Shown here: in pieces, positions 41,048-50,446 of the stretch
Layout: each line of letters starts with the position of its first letter
How positions within the stretch are numbered: the stretch's first letter is position 1
Source of the DNA: Tolypothrix brevis GSE-NOS-MK-07-07A
Lineage (GTDB): Bacteria; Cyanobacteriota; Cyanobacteriia; Cyanobacteriales; Nostocaceae
Length of the DNA stretch: 64,000 nt
Assembly (NCBI GenBank): GCA_019358985.1
Contig: JAHHIJ010000016.1
Coordinates: 79,461-143,460, forward strand
Direction of reading: 5' to 3'
The notes under the pieces: generated by a model
Told to the model about the DNA's origin: nothing
Databases searched by the model: none
The model's input: only the letters and a program-made list of their open reading frames with translations
Program-made: the position numbers and the translations under genes

Positions 41048-41752
41048 TTACTCAGAGCGATCGTCAGACTTCGGTTCACTTAATGATTGCCGATGTGGAA
41101 ACAATGTGATCAATAGCCTTTGTATACTCCCTTGCCCATAAATTTGCGTACTGAAAATGTTCGGGTCAGTGGAAGAGGTTTCTGAGTCCTGATTGCTAAG
41201 TGTTGATTCTTCTGTGATGGGATGCTCTTGAGGATTTGACTTTGTTTCCCCCGAATTTATCGGTGAAGGAATCTGACTTTCGGAATTATTTTTATCTTTC
41301 CCAATCGTATTTGGTAGAGGCGCGATTATTTTTGTCTCTACTGTGGATGGTTCTAATTCTTTTGTCTCAATTTCAGTTGTCGAATGTAAGGCAGCACGCA
41401 CAGTGGTGTCTCCCAAAACTGAACCGGGCGCAACTACTTGTCCTGGCTCAACTGAACAGTTAAAAACTGTTGTTGCTGAACCAATGCAAGCATTTACTCC
41501 TATTCTACCTGCACCAACCATTAAAAAACCGGCTCCCAGACTTACTCCTGCTTCTATTTCTATTATTCCTGTATTGACTTGAAGAATTGACCCCATGCCA
41601 ATACAGACACCAGGACCGATGACGATTTTGCTGTTTGTAGCTGCTTGGAGTATGACCCCTGGTGCGATTACTGCACTCGGATGAACAATTACCTCGCCAC
41701 TAATGTAAGAATCAAAGTTGCTATCAAGAAGGCGCAGTGGCGGCACAGGCAT
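41048..41752 (-). CDS. ccmN: Carboxysome assembly protein CcmN
   Basis: ATG 41752 (MPVPPLRLLDSNFDSYISGE) gives 234 residues; longer frames are encoded by the repeat block upstream. Residues about 15-130 are hexapeptide repeats (left-handed beta-helix: AVIAPGVILQAATNSKIVIG, GVCIGMGSILQVNTGIIEI). A long Ser/Thr/Glu-rich linker follows. The C-terminal peptide IYGQGSIQRLLITLFPHR is the encapsulation peptide, which binds the CcmK2 shell, while the N-terminal domain binds CcmM. All parts are intact. Confidence 0.93.
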   Translation of the reverse strand: MPVPPLRLLDSNFDSYISGEVIVHPSAVIAPGVILQAATNSKIVIGPGVCIGMGSILQVNTGIIEIEAGVSLGAGFLMVGAGRIGVNACIGSATTVFNCSVEPGQVVAPGSVLGDTTVRAALHSTTEIETKELEPSTVETKIIAPLPNTIGKDKNNSESQIPSPINSGETKSNPQEHPITEESTLSNQDSETSSTDPNIFSTQIYGQGSIQRLLITLFPHRQSLSEPKSDDRSE

Positions 41753-41767
41753 AAAAATTGTAACCTT

Positions 41768-41954
41768 AGAAGCCGGAGTGGGGAGACAGGGAGATGGGGA
41801 GACACGGAGACACGGAGACAACGAAGAAAATTTACCTTGTCCTCCTTGTCCTCCTTGTCCTCCTTGTCTGTTTTGGAGATGGGGAGACACGGAGACAACG
41901 AAGAAAATTTACCTTGTCCCCTTGTCCCTTGTCCTCCTTGTCTCCTTGTCTGTT
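41768..41954. repeat. Short tandem repeats between ccmM and ccmN
   Basis: Runs of GGAGACA/CGGAGACA and of a 9-base TCCTTGTCC unit, with the stretch ACGAAGAAAATTTACCTTGTC occurring twice (41821 and 41897), about 76 bp apart. The repeats lie wholly between the ccmM stop and the ccmN start and are open in several frames, producing false ORFs. Confidence 0.8.
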
Positions 41955-43922
41955 TTATTGCGGGCGTTGAATAATTGTTTCTAATACCCGACGCTTGTCT
42001 TTGGGGTTAATGCCAATTAAACGTACATATTCCCCTTCGTATTCTGTAAGGTGTCCTTCCAAAGCAGCGATGGCTTCTCTGTCAGAATTGCCCTGAATTT
42101 GACCACTGCTTGTCCAAGAACCGGTGCGGAATCGGCGCTTGTCTACGTGTTCGATGCTGATTTTGCTACCTTGAGCCATCAACTGCCGTAGTTGGTCTAT
42201 GACTTCTGAGCTTAACCGGCTGCTGGCATGGGTGGAAGTGCTACTTGAGCTACTTGCCGCCATCTGGTTATCGCTACCGCTAGGCTGTGCTACACTGTCA
42301 TCCGGTCTTTGAATAATGGTTTCTAAAACTCGTTTTTTCGCTTTTGGTTCAATGCCAATTAAGCGTACATATTCCCCTTGGTATTCTGTAAGGTATCCTT
42401 CCAAAGCAGCGATCGCTTCTGTTTGGGAATTACTCGGAATTGGACCGCAGCTAGACCAAGAACCTGTACGGAATCGGCGCTTGTCTACGTGTTCCGCGCT
42501 GATTTTGCTACCTTGATTGATTAGTTGCCGCAGTTGATCTACCACTTCTGAACTTAACCGGCTGGTTGCCTTAGTGGAAGTGCTACTTGCGACAAACTTA
42601 TTACCCAAGCCTTGAGTTCCATTGCCATCCGGTCTTTGGATGATGCTTTCCAAAACCCGCTTTCTGGCTTTTGGCTCAATTCCCACTAACCGGACGTACT
42701 CGCCGCTGTGTTCAGCTACACAAGCTTCTAAAGCGGAAATTACTTCTCTTTCATTACTTGAAGCAATGGGAGTGCAACTTTGCCAAGAACCGGTACGGAA
42801 CCGCCGTGCATCTACGTGTTCCATGCCAATTTTGTAACCACCATTTAAGAGCTGGCGGACTTGAGCGATCGCTTCATCACTCAATGAAGTAGAACTACCG
42901 CTGTAGCTACTAGTACCGGAAGAAGTGGCACTTTTTACATTTAACTTAGGTGTCCCGCCATTTTGAACTATACCATCTGGTCTTTGGATGATAGTTTCTA
43001 ATACGCGACGCTTGCCTTTGGGATCGATACCAAATAGTCGGACAAACTCACCACTGTGTTCGGTTAGACAGTCTTCTAAGGCAGCGATCGCTTCACTGGT
43101 TGAATTAGTTGCGATCGGACTACAGCTAGTCCACGAACCAGTACGGAACCGCCGCGCATCTACGTGTTCTGTACCAATTTGGTACCCTTGCTCTAAAAGA
43201 TGCCGCACTTGTTGCACCGTCTGGGAACTCAAGTTAGAACTCGATACAGATCCGTTGCCAGTGTAGCCATTACTGCCGTTGGTTTTATATGAACTAGTCA
43301 TTTCATTCCGAATGTTTCTAATACATTTGTTATCCGCAGCACAGAGATAACCTGATCTCAGTGCTTGATTTATACCTACTACATGATGAGAAAATTCCTT
43401 GTCCTGAGCTTGCACATCTGGTAAGCGATCGGCTTGCTGCTGGTTAGTAATTATCGCTCCCGAAGGGACATATTTTCCCGGTGGAATTTCTACATCTTGA
43501 ATCAAAGCGTGCATCATCACGATGCAACCATTTCCTACTCTGGCGTTAAACACCGTGGAGCGAAAACCAATAAAGCACTCATCCCCTACGTATGCAGGTC
43601 CATGAATTAAAGCCATGTGGGTAATGGAAGCATCTTTGCCAATCCATACCGAGTAGGAATTGTCATCATCACCAATTACTCTGCCTTGCTCTAACCCGTG
43701 AATCACAACACCATCTTGAAGATTGGTGTTCTCACTGATATGAAAAGGCGTACCTTCATCAGCTCTAATTGAAGTTCCCGGAGCGACGATTACATTCGCA
43801 CCAATCCGCACGTCCCCAATAACGTTAGAAAATGGATGGATATAAGCTGTTGGATCGATATTTGGCTCTGCCAAATTTCTTGACCACGGGGTTGGGGGAG
43901 CCGCTGTGCTGCGGACTGCCAT
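41955..43922 (-). CDS. ccmM: Carboxysome organiser CcmM (gamma-carbonic anhydrase-like plus four Rubisco-small-subunit-like modules)
   Basis: 655 residues. N-terminal about 205 residues: gamma-carbonic-anhydrase-like beta-helix ([34 protein letters not shown] supply the zinc His set), [12 protein letters not shown], then Cys-containing tail LCAADNKC. Four SSUL modules follow, each with [13 protein letters not shown] and ending VLETIIQRP. The first three have SC after W (TSC, QSC, SSC); the fourth has SS. SSUL modules cross-link Rubisco into the carboxysome condensate. An internal ATG at 43301 ([17 protein letters not shown]) with GGAA upstream lies just before the first module and could start the short M form of 448 residues. 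Confidence 0.95.
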   Translation of the reverse strand: MAVRSTAAPPTPWSRNLAEPNIDPTAYIHPFSNVIGDVRIGANVIVAPGTSIRADEGTPFHISENTNLQDGVVIHGLEQGRVIGDDDNSYSVWIGKDASITHMALIHGPAYVGDECFIGFRSTVFNARVGNGCIVMMHALIQDVEIPPGKYVPSGAIITNQQQADRLPDVQAQDKEFSHHVVGINQALRSGYLCAADNKCIRNIRNEMTSSYKTNGSNGYTGNGSVSSSNLSSQTVQQVRHLLEQGYQIGTEHVDARRFRTGSWTSCSPIATNSTSEAIAALEDCLTEHSGEFVRLFGIDPKGKRRVLETIIQRPDGIVQNGGTPKLNVKSATSSGTSSYSGSSTSLSDEAIAQVRQLLNGGYKIGMEHVDARRFRTGSWQSCTPIASSNEREVISALEACVAEHSGEYVRLVGIEPKARKRVLESIIQRPDGNGTQGLGNKFVASSTSTKATSRLSSEVVDQLRQLINQGSKISAEHVDKRRFRTGSWSSCGPIPSNSQTEAIAALEGYLTEYQGEYVRLIGIEPKAKKRVLETIIQRPDDSVAQPSGSDNQMAASSSSSTSTHASSRLSSEVIDQLRQLMAQGSKISIEHVDKRRFRTGSWTSSGQIQGNSDREAIAALEGHLTEYEGEYVRLIGINPKDKRRVLETIIQRPQ

Positions 43923-43959
43923 TCTAGATTCCTCCTAACTTAAGCTTTTTCTCAAAAGT

Positions 43960-44040
43960 CGTAGAGACGTTCCACCGGAACGTCTCTACAAAAGTCAATA
44001 GTCAATATTTTTGACCCTTGACTCTTGACTCTTGACTTTT
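43960..44040. repeat. Core palindrome and heptamer repeats between ccmM and ccmL
   Basis: GTAGAGACGTTCCACCGGAACGTCTCTAC (43961-43989) followed by TTGACCCTTGACTCTTGACT heptamers (about 44010-44042), the same units as at 12.3-12.6 kb and 47.7 kb. Whether they terminate or attenuate within the operon cannot be told. Confidence 0.75.
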
Positions 44041-44042
44041 GA

Positions 44043-44345
44043 CTACCGATACTGGTCTTTTTTGCTATATATAAGGCGATCTTCAACGTAAACTGTATCA
44101 ATTATCGCCACTACAGCTGCATCCACCGGACGCTGTTCATTGCCCAGAACTTGACGAGCAGCATTGCCACGACTTATAAGCACCCACTCATCGAATCCAG
44201 CACCAACACTATCAGCTGCCACCTCATATTCTGGCAAAATTTGCCCTTCTTCATTTATTAACTGCAACAACAGTAGTTTGAGACCTCTAAGACTTGGATC
44301 TTTTTGTGTACTAACTACTGTGCCGCGAACCTTGGCAATTTGCAT
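44043..44345 (-). CDS. ccmL: Carboxysome vertex protein CcmL
   Basis: 100 residues of the EutN/CcmL pentameric vertex family: MQIAKVRGTVVSTQKDPSLR at the start, LVLLQLINEEG-like LLLLQLINEEGQILPEYEV, ADSVGAGFDEWVLISRGNAA and AAVVAIIDTV near the end. Pentamers cap the icosahedral shell. It starts 6 bases after the ccmK1 stop on the same strand, a tight operon junction. Confidence 0.96.
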   Translation of the reverse strand: MQIAKVRGTVVSTQKDPSLRGLKLLLLQLINEEGQILPEYEVAADSVGAGFDEWVLISRGNAARQVLGNEQRPVDAAVVAIIDTVYVEDRLIYSKKDQYR

Positions 44346-44351
44346 TACAAA

Positions 44352-44696
44352 TTACGGTCTTCTGCCGTAGGGACGAATGGCGTTAACATTCTCCCGGAAT
44401 TGCTCTACGTCTTCTGTATAACGAATTGGCAGGACATATTCCAGGTTTTCGTGGGGACGAGCAATGATGTGAGTAGACAGAACTTGTCCCCCATTAACTC
44501 GCTTGACTGATTCAACTCCTGCTCCTACCGAAGCTTGGACTTCTGATACATCTCCCCGGACAATCACGGTAACGCGACCACTACCGATTTTCTCATAGCC
44601 GACTAGGGTGACACGGGCAGCTTTCACCATTGCGTCAGCAGCTTCCACTACTGCTGGAAAACCTAGCGTCTCTACCATTCCTACTGCGATTGACAT
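44352..44696 (-). CDS. ccmK1: Carboxysome shell hexamer CcmK1
   Basis: 114 residues, one BMC domain: [40 protein letters not shown] with the pore KIGSGR, and [20 protein letters not shown]. The protein has a longer C-terminal tail (to [10 protein letters not shown]) than the neighbouring 102-residue CcmK2, the pattern of K1 against K2 in Synechocystis. It lies between ccmK2 and ccmL. Confidence 0.93.
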   Translation of the reverse strand: MSIAVGMVETLGFPAVVEAADAMVKAARVTLVGYEKIGSGRVTVIVRGDVSEVQASVGAGVESVKRVNGGQVLSTHIIARPHENLEYVLPIRYTEDVEQFRENVNAIRPYGRRP

Positions 44697-44912
44697 TTTT
44701 TTTTAATCCTTAATTAAGTTTCATTTCGATGAACACAAACAGCTACTAGGCTGACAATTCGTCAATAGATGCGTGATGCCTGTTTAACTAGTGCAGCACT
44801 ACAAAAATAATTAGACAGCCATAAACAGAAAAAAAAGTAGTTTTTATAAGCATTTCTGCCTTCTGCCTTCCGACTTCTGCCCTCTGACTTCAGCATAGCT
44901 GCCTTCTAGCTT

Positions 44913-45221
44913 TTAAGTGCGAAACTGTTCTACAGCCTCGGTGTATCGAATCGGCAATACATATTCTAGGTTTTCGTGGGGACGAGCAATGATGTGAGTT
45001 GATAACACTTCACCACCATTTACTCTTCTGGCTGCTTCAACCCCGGCTGCAACCGAAGCTTGTACTTCAGACACATCTCCCCTCACAATTACGGTGACGC
45101 GAGCGCTACCGATTTTCTCATAGCCTACCAAGGTGACGCGAGCGGCTTTTACCATCGCGTCCGCAGCTTCTACTACTGCCGGAAAGCCTTTTGTTTCAAT
45201 CATCCCAACTGCAATTGGCAT
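44913..45221 (-). CDS. ccmK2: Carboxysome shell hexamer CcmK2
   Basis: ATG 45221 ([20 protein letters not shown]) has GAGGAG about 9 bases upstream and gives 102 residues. The pore sequence is KIGSAR, compared with KIGSGR in CcmK1. It is the first gene of the minus-strand ccm operon and expected to be the major shell protein, and the target of the CcmN encapsulation peptide. A 216-base gap to ccmK1 holds no gene. Confidence 0.94.
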   Translation of the reverse strand: MPIAVGMIETKGFPAVVEAADAMVKAARVTLVGYEKIGSARVTVIVRGDVSEVQASVAAGVEAARRVNGGEVLSTHIIARPHENLEYVLPIRYTEAVEQFRT

Positions 45222-45807
45222 CCCAAAACTCCTCAAAAATTAATGCAATCAGTACTGTAATCGGAAAATATTTACGGGAATACTCAGTTTGAGTTGTAAA
45301 AGCATTTCCGTTATTAAGCATAGAAAAGCTTTGCGTTTCTGGCAATATAAGTTCCTATAATAGTTTATGATAATATAGTTTTAAAATTCTTAATATAAAT
45401 TTATGTAGCGATCTCAGCAATCAAAATACACAGATTGCTAGAGCAACCACTTGTGTTTTATAATTTTTTAATTACATTTGTTAAATCTAAGTTCATAAAG
45501 ACTGCTATTCCAAGTCCAAGGAGAATGACAAGCAGACGAAAACTTTTGCTACGTCCGTCTTTTGTGGAATTTTGTTGTATATAAAAGTACGGCAATAAAA
45601 ATAGATAAAATTATTTAATATCTAATATAAATAGACGATATAAAATCTAAAATAGGAGTCCTATATAAAAAACAAGGAAAGATTTTGATTGTTAAATAAA
45701 TTGTTCGGTGAAAAATGTAAAGTAAAAGACAAGAAAAATATGAGAATGAAAATAAATATTTTTCTGATGAAAGATTAATCAGCAAGAAGTCGTAAAAGGA
45801 AATTTCA
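45222..45807. promoter_or_regulatory. Divergent promoter region between ccm operon and ndhF-ndhD-cup
   Basis: 586 bases without a gene. AT-rich stretches (TATAATTTTTTAATTAC, AATATAAATAGACGATATAA) and a GGAGTCCTATATAAAAAACA run are visible. Both divergent operons serve CO2 concentration, so shared control by the nearby LysR regulator is likely. I cannot point to a firm binding site by eye. Confidence 0.5.
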
Positions 45808-47664
45808 ATGAATCAGTTTCTCTTCTCAACAAGTTGGTGTGTACCTCTTTATAGCTTAATAGGCGCAATTTTAACATTGCCGTGGGCAATGGGAATAATT
45901 AAGCGTACAGGACCAAGACCAGCAGCCTATTTAAACATATTGACGACTGTATTCGCTTTTGTTCACAGTCTATTTGTATTTATAGATATCTGGAATAGAG
46001 AACCGGAAACTTTTACGATCGCCTGGTTAAAAGTTGCAGATTTGGACTTATCTTTTGCCTTAGACATTTCACCAATAAGTATTGGGACATCATTTTTAAT
46101 CACGGCATTAAGTCTGTTAGCACAGATTTATGCCTTAGGTTACATGGAAAAAGATTGGGCACTAGCTCGTTTTTTCGCCATGATGGGATTCTTTGAAGCA
46201 GCGTTGAGTGGTTTAGCCATCAGTGACTCGTTGTTTCTCAGCTATACTTTGTTAGAAGTCTTAACCCTTTCCACTTACTTGCTGGTAGGGTTTTGGTATG
46301 CTCAACCTTTGGTAGTGACAGCAGCACGAGATGCCTTTCTCACCAAACGGGTAGGAGATTTATTGCTGTTGATGGGAGTAGTTACCCTTTCCACAATGGC
46401 AGGTAGTTTAAACTTTTCCAATTTATATGAATGGGCGCAAACAGCAAACTTAAATCCGTTAACATCAGCTTTACTGGGTTTAGCATTAATAGCAGGACCG
46501 GCTGGTAAATGCGCTCAATTTCCCTTGCATTTGTGGTTAGATGAAGCGATGGAAGGTCCTAACCCAGCTTCAGTAATGCGGAACTCATTGGTAGTAGCTG
46601 GTGGTGCGTATCTACTATTTAAACTTCAGCCAATTTTAGCGCTCTCAACCGTTGCTTTGAACGCTTTAATAATTATGGGTACAGTGACAGCAATAGGTGC
46701 AAGCTTAGTGTCCCTTGCCCAAACAGATATTAAACGGGCATTATCCCATTCTACCAGTGCCTACATGGGATTAGTATTTTTAGCGGTAGGTTTGCAGCAA
46801 GGAGGTGTAGCCTTAATGTTGCTGTTGACTCATGCGATCGCTAAAGCACTATTATTCATGAGTTCGGGTTCAGTCATATTCACCACCCAAACCCAAGATT
46901 TGACAGAAATGGGTGGTTTATGGTCGCGGATGCCAGCAACTACTACAGCTTACATCGTTGGTTCCGCCGGATTGGTATCCCTACTGCCATTAGGTAGTTT
47001 TTGGGCAATGCTGTCATGGGCTGATGGCTTTGTGGCGATTAGCCCTTGGGTGATTGGTGTATTATTATTAGTTAACGGCTTAACGACATTAAATTTGACA
47101 CGAGTCTTTCGTTTGGTGTTTTGGGGTGAGGCACAACAAAAGACCCGTCGCGCCCCAGAAGTCGGTTGGACAATGGCATTTCCAATGGTATTCTTAACAA
47201 TACTCACGCTGTTACTGCCTGTGATGCTACAGCAATGGTATCTACTACCAACTTGGGAAAGTGTCAACTGGTATGTAGTATTACTATTAGTTTCATCCAC
47301 CTTAATAGGGGTAGGTACAGGATGTACAATTTATCTGCACAAAGGTTGGTCAAGATCAACAGTACTCGCTTGGAGATTTGTGCAAGATTTATTGGGTTAT
47401 GACTTTTATATTGACCGAGTTTACCGATTGACAGTAGTAGGTGCAGTAGCCCTACTTTCGAGGATTTCTAATTGGAGCGATCGCTACATAGTTGATGGTT
47501 TAGTTAACCTAGTCGGCATTGTCACAATTTTTAGCGGACAAACCTTAAAATACAGCATTTCTGGTCAATCCCAAGGATATATGTTAACTATCCTTGCAGT
47601 CGTCAGCGTGCTAGGGTTTTTTATTAGCTGGTCATTAGGTCTATTGGACAAATTGCCGTTTTAA
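45808..47664 (+). CDS. NDH-1 subunit NdhF of a CO2-uptake complex (NdhF4/NdhF3 type)
   Basis: A 618-residue NuoL/NdhF-like antiporter subunit with about 15 membrane helices. Seen: LARFFAMMGFFEAALSGLAI with LSYTLLEVLTLSTYLLVGFW, AGKCAQFPLHLWLDEAMEGP (functional His/Lys region), THAIAKALLFMSSGSVIFTT. The following ndhD and CO2-hydration gene show that it belongs to a CO2-uptake complex (NDH-1MS or MS') rather than the respiratory form. No cupS follows, and the order next to ccm matches the low-affinity NdhF4-NdhD4-CupB set, so I favour NdhF4. It sits in the thylakoid membrane. AAAGGAAA precedes the ATG. Confidence 0.9.
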   Translation: MNQFLFSTSWCVPLYSLIGAILTLPWAMGIIKRTGPRPAAYLNILTTVFAFVHSLFVFIDIWNREPETFTIAWLKVADLDLSFALDISPISIGTSFLITALSLLAQIYALGYMEKDWALARFFAMMGFFEAALSGLAISDSLFLSYTLLEVLTLSTYLLVGFWYAQPLVVTAARDAFLTKRVGDLLLLMGVVTLSTMAGSLNFSNLYEWAQTANLNPLTSALLGLALIAGPAGKCAQFPLHLWLDEAMEGPNPASVMRNSLVVAGGAYLLFKLQPILALSTVALNALIIMGTVTAIGASLVSLAQTDIKRALSHSTSAYMGLVFLAVGLQQGGVALMLLLTHAIAKALLFMSSGSVIFTTQTQDLTEMGGLWSRMPATTTAYIVGSAGLVSLLPLGSFWAMLSWADGFVAISPWVIGVLLLVNGLTTLNLTRVFRLVFWGEAQQKTRRAPEVGWTMAFPMVFLTILTLLLPVMLQQWYLLPTWESVNWYVVLLLVSSTLIGVGTGCTIYLHKGWSRSTVLAWRFVQDLLGYDFYIDRVYRLTVVGAVALLSRISNWSDRYIVDGLVNLVGIVTIFSGQTLKYSISGQSQGYMLTILAVVSVLGFFISWSLGLLDKLPF

Positions 47665-47703
47665 AAGTCAAGAGTCAAGAGTCAAGAGTCAATAGTCAAC
47701 ATT
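47665..47703. repeat. Heptamer run between ndhF and ndhD
   Basis: AAGTCAAGAGTCAAGAGTC repeated (GAGTCAA units, then TAGTCAAC), the same heptamer family as in the 12.3 kb block. It starts right after the ndhF stop. Confidence 0.75.
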
Positions 47704-47732
47704 CCCCCACTCCCCTTAACTAATTTGCGTCT

Positions 47733-49229
47733 ATGCTCAGTGCTTTAATTTTGCTGCCGTTGTTAGGTGCGACTTTAATTGGGTTTTTGCCCATAACCAT
47801 GAATGGGAAAATTTCCCGTGGGATGGCTTTGGTTTTTAGTGCGATCGCTTTCTTGTGGACAATTGTACTAGCTATTCAGTTTAATCCCACACAAGTGACG
47901 CAACAGTTTGCAGAGTTCATCCCTTGGGTAGATGTTTTAGGCTTGAATTATAGCCTGGGAATAGACGGTTTGTCTATGCCTTTATTGCTGTTGAATGGAC
48001 TTTTGACTTGTATAGCCATTTACAGTAGCGATGAATCTTTGCAGCGTCCTCGGTTTTATTACTCTTTGCTACTACTATTAAATGCTGGGGTAACTGGAGC
48101 CTTTTTAGCACAGGATTTACTGCTATTTTTCCTCTTTTACGAGTTAGAATTGATTCCTCTGTATTTGCTAATTGCGATTTGGGGTGGACAACGACGCGGT
48201 TATGCAGCGACAAAATTCTTAATTTATACAGCTTTATCAGGAATTTTGATTTTAGCAAGTTTCCTGGGTTTGGTTTGGTTGAGTCATGCACCTAGTTTTG
48301 CTTTGGCAAACTTGAATGCTACAGCGCTACCGTTGGGGACACAAATTTTATTGCTAGCTGGAATTTTGATCGGTTTTGGGATTAAAATTCCTCTAGTTCC
48401 TTTCCATACATGGTTGCCAGATGCTCACGTCGAAGCTTCTACACCGATATCTGTATTGTTAGCTGGTGTGTTGTTGAAGTTGGGAACTTACGGTTTACTG
48501 AGGTTTGGGATGAACTTGTTGCCAGAAGCTTGGAGTTATTTGGCTCCTTGGTTGGCAACTTGGGCAGTAGTGAGTGTGCTGTATGGTGCCTCTTGTGCGA
48601 TCGCCCAAAAAGACATGAAAAAAATGGTAGCATACAGTTCCATTGGTCACATGGGCTACGTACTGCTAGCTGCTGCCGCTGCCACACCTCTAAGCGTGTT
48701 GGGAACAGTTATGCAAATGGTCAGCCACGGCTTGATTTCTGCGCTGCTGTTTTTGCTGGTGGGAGTTGTGTATAAAAAAGCCGGAAGCCGGGATTTAGAC
48801 GTACTTAAAGGACTCTTGAATCCAGAACGAGGAATGCCCGTAATTGGTAGCTTAATGGTTTTAGGTGTAATGGCTAGCGCAGGTATACCGGGAATGATCG
48901 GGTTTATTTCTGAGTTTATTATCTTTCGTGGCAGTTTCCCCGTTTTTCCGGTGCAAACTTTGCTGTCAATGATTGGTACGGGCTTAACCGCAGTATACTT
49001 TTTACTTTTGCTAGACCGTGCCTTTTTTGGACGCTTATCTGTGCAAGTGATGAATTTACCTCGTGTATATTGGAGCGATCGCATCCCATCTGTGATATTA
49101 GCAATCTTAATTGTCATTTTGGGTATTCAACCCGCTTGGTTAATACGCTGGACTGAACCAACCATCACCGCAATGGTTAATGCCCAAAACCTAGTCGCAA
49201 TATCTTCAGACAAAATCAAAGCTAATTGA
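47733..49229 (+). CDS. NDH-1 subunit NdhD of a CO2-uptake complex (NdhD4/NdhD3 type)
   Basis: 498 residues, NuoM/NdhD family, about 14 membrane helices. Signs: YSLGIDGLSMPLLLLNGLLT, the conserved Glu in FLFYELELIPLYLLIAIWGG, IKIPLVPFHTWLPDAHVEAS (key Lys/His helix), KDMKKMVAYSSIGHMGYVLL and KAGSRDLDVLKGLL. It couples electron transfer to proton movement driving CO2 hydration. It follows ndhF by 68 bases and precedes the cup gene by 83 bases, so the three form an operon. Confidence 0.92.
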   Translation: MLSALILLPLLGATLIGFLPITMNGKISRGMALVFSAIAFLWTIVLAIQFNPTQVTQQFAEFIPWVDVLGLNYSLGIDGLSMPLLLLNGLLTCIAIYSSDESLQRPRFYYSLLLLLNAGVTGAFLAQDLLLFFLFYELELIPLYLLIAIWGGQRRGYAATKFLIYTALSGILILASFLGLVWLSHAPSFALANLNATALPLGTQILLLAGILIGFGIKIPLVPFHTWLPDAHVEASTPISVLLAGVLLKLGTYGLLRFGMNLLPEAWSYLAPWLATWAVVSVLYGASCAIAQKDMKKMVAYSSIGHMGYVLLAAAAATPLSVLGTVMQMVSHGLISALLFLLVGVVYKKAGSRDLDVLKGLLNPERGMPVIGSLMVLGVMASAGIPGMIGFISEFIIFRGSFPVFPVQTLLSMIGTGLTAVYFLLLLDRAFFGRLSVQVMNLPRVYWSDRIPSVILAILIVILGIQPAWLIRWTEPTITAMVNAQNLVAISSDKIKAN

Positions 49230-49290
49230 AACATTCGTAGTAAGCACAAAGCGTGCTTAAAATAGGCGTTAAAACGCCTACTACATATTT
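49228..49290. repeat. Short inverted repeats between ndhD and cup gene
   Basis: GTAGTAAGCACAAAGCGTGCTTA is an inverted repeat (AAGCAC/GTGCTT), followed by TAGGCGTTAAAACGCCTA. The first resembles the repeat upstream of cobA (21698-21762). They could form tandem hairpins in the transcript. Confidence 0.6.
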
Positions 49291-49312
49291 TAAATCCCCA
49301 GGAAAAACAGCA

Positions 49313-50443
49313 ATGGTAACTCTTAGAAACAAGCTTGCCAACCACCCTCTTTCTAAATATATTCAACTTCTGCAAAAAGGAGAAGCATTACTTCCTGATA
49401 ATCCGGAAAACGTATTAGAAGTAGTCGGCATTCTCAAAAGTTATGGCGTAGTTTTAGATGCTTACTCCAAAAATCTTATTTACATTGCCGAAAATCAATT
49501 TTTAATATTTTTTCCCTTTTTTAAATACTTTAATGGCGAAGTTACTCTAAATAAATTATTACGTCATTGGTGGCATGATAGAATTAACTTTGAATATGCT
49601 GAATATTGCATGAGAGCTATGGTTTGGCATGGTGGGGGTGGTTTAGATGAATATTTAGATTCAGCAGAATTTGAAGAACGAGCCAAAGCTGTTATTGATG
49701 CCAAATTTCAAAAGAATTCTTTGATGATAGGAGTTAACCAACTATTTCCTAACTTCTTAACAGAACAGTTGCGCGTAAGTTGTTACTATACTGGTTTGGG
49801 TCAATTTTGGCGAGTCATGGCTGATATGTTTCTCAGTTTATCAGACCTTTACGACCAAGGCAAAATTAAATCGATTGCCCAAGTTGTAGATCATATTAAA
49901 GGAGAGTTGGTAGCAAATGCAAATAAGCCAATTACCTATGCGGTGAAACTTCGGGATCAAGTTTATGAAATTATACCCCAAAGCATTGGTTTAACCTTTC
50001 TTGCAGATACGGCAATTCCTTATGTTGAGGCTGTCTTTTTTCGAGGAACGCCTTTTCAGGGGACAGTTTCATATAATGCCCAAGCTTATCAAATTCCGGC
50101 AGATCAAGCACGATTTCAATATGGTGCTTTGTATGCCGATCCTTTGCCCATTGGTGGTGCGGGTATTCCTCCTACGTTGTTAATGCAGGATATGCGCCAC
50201 TTTTTGCCAGAGTATTTGCACGAAATTTATCGTCGCAGTCCTAGAGGTGAAGATGATTTGCGGGTACAAATTTGCATAAGTTTCCAAAAATCGATGTTTT
50301 GTGTGACTACAGCAACGATTTTAGGATTAATGCCTCATCCTTTGGATAGCCAAAATCCAGATGAGCAAAATGCTAATCAAGTGTATTTAGGAAAGTGGAT
50401 GGATAGGCTAGAAAATTCCCGCTTGTTGAATGTTAATCAGTAG
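49313..50443 (+). CDS. CO2 hydration protein CupB/CupA (ChpX/ChpY)
   Basis: ATG 49313 (MVTLRNKLANHPLSKYIQLL) gives 376 residues. The family pattern is clear: LLRHWWHDRINFEYAEYCMR (about 79-98, with the His residues of the proposed zinc site), AMVWHGGGGLDEYLDS, SCYYTGLGQFWRVMADMFLS, PYVEAVFFRGTPFQGTVSYN and YALYADPLP-like YGALYADPLPIGGAGIPP. This subunit sits on the NDH-1 membrane arm and carries out vectorial CO2 hydration. The short length and absence of cupS downstream favour CupB over CupA (which is longer). Confidence 0.88.
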   Translation: MVTLRNKLANHPLSKYIQLLQKGEALLPDNPENVLEVVGILKSYGVVLDAYSKNLIYIAENQFLIFFPFFKYFNGEVTLNKLLRHWWHDRINFEYAEYCMRAMVWHGGGGLDEYLDSAEFEERAKAVIDAKFQKNSLMIGVNQLFPNFLTEQLRVSCYYTGLGQFWRVMADMFLSLSDLYDQGKIKSIAQVVDHIKGELVANANKPITYAVKLRDQVYEIIPQSIGLTFLADTAIPYVEAVFFRGTPFQGTVSYNAQAYQIPADQARFQYGALYADPLPIGGAGIPPTLLMQDMRHFLPEYLHEIYRRSPRGEDDLRVQICISFQKSMFCVTTATILGLMPHPLDSQNPDEQNANQVYLGKWMDRLENSRLLNVNQ

Positions 50444-50446
50444 TTG

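Noticed and set aside
41689..41974. ORFs on both strands between ccmM and ccmN (SLSSLSSLS, QGGQGGQGG)
   Set aside because: They arise from the short tandem repeats; CcmN homology starts only at 41752.
42316..43266. Series of plus-strand ORFs of similar sequence (RTYSPW, EPVRNRR)
   Set aside because: They are antisense shadows of the four repeated SSUL modules of ccmM.
48410..48775. 121-residue plus-strand ORF inside ndhD
   Set aside because: Alternative frame of ndhD, rich in Cys/Arg/Ser as expected for a shadow.
45808..49229. Respiratory (NDH-1L) NdhF1/NdhD1 identity
   Set aside because: The CO2 hydration gene directly downstream and the adjacent ccm operon indicate the CO2-uptake form.
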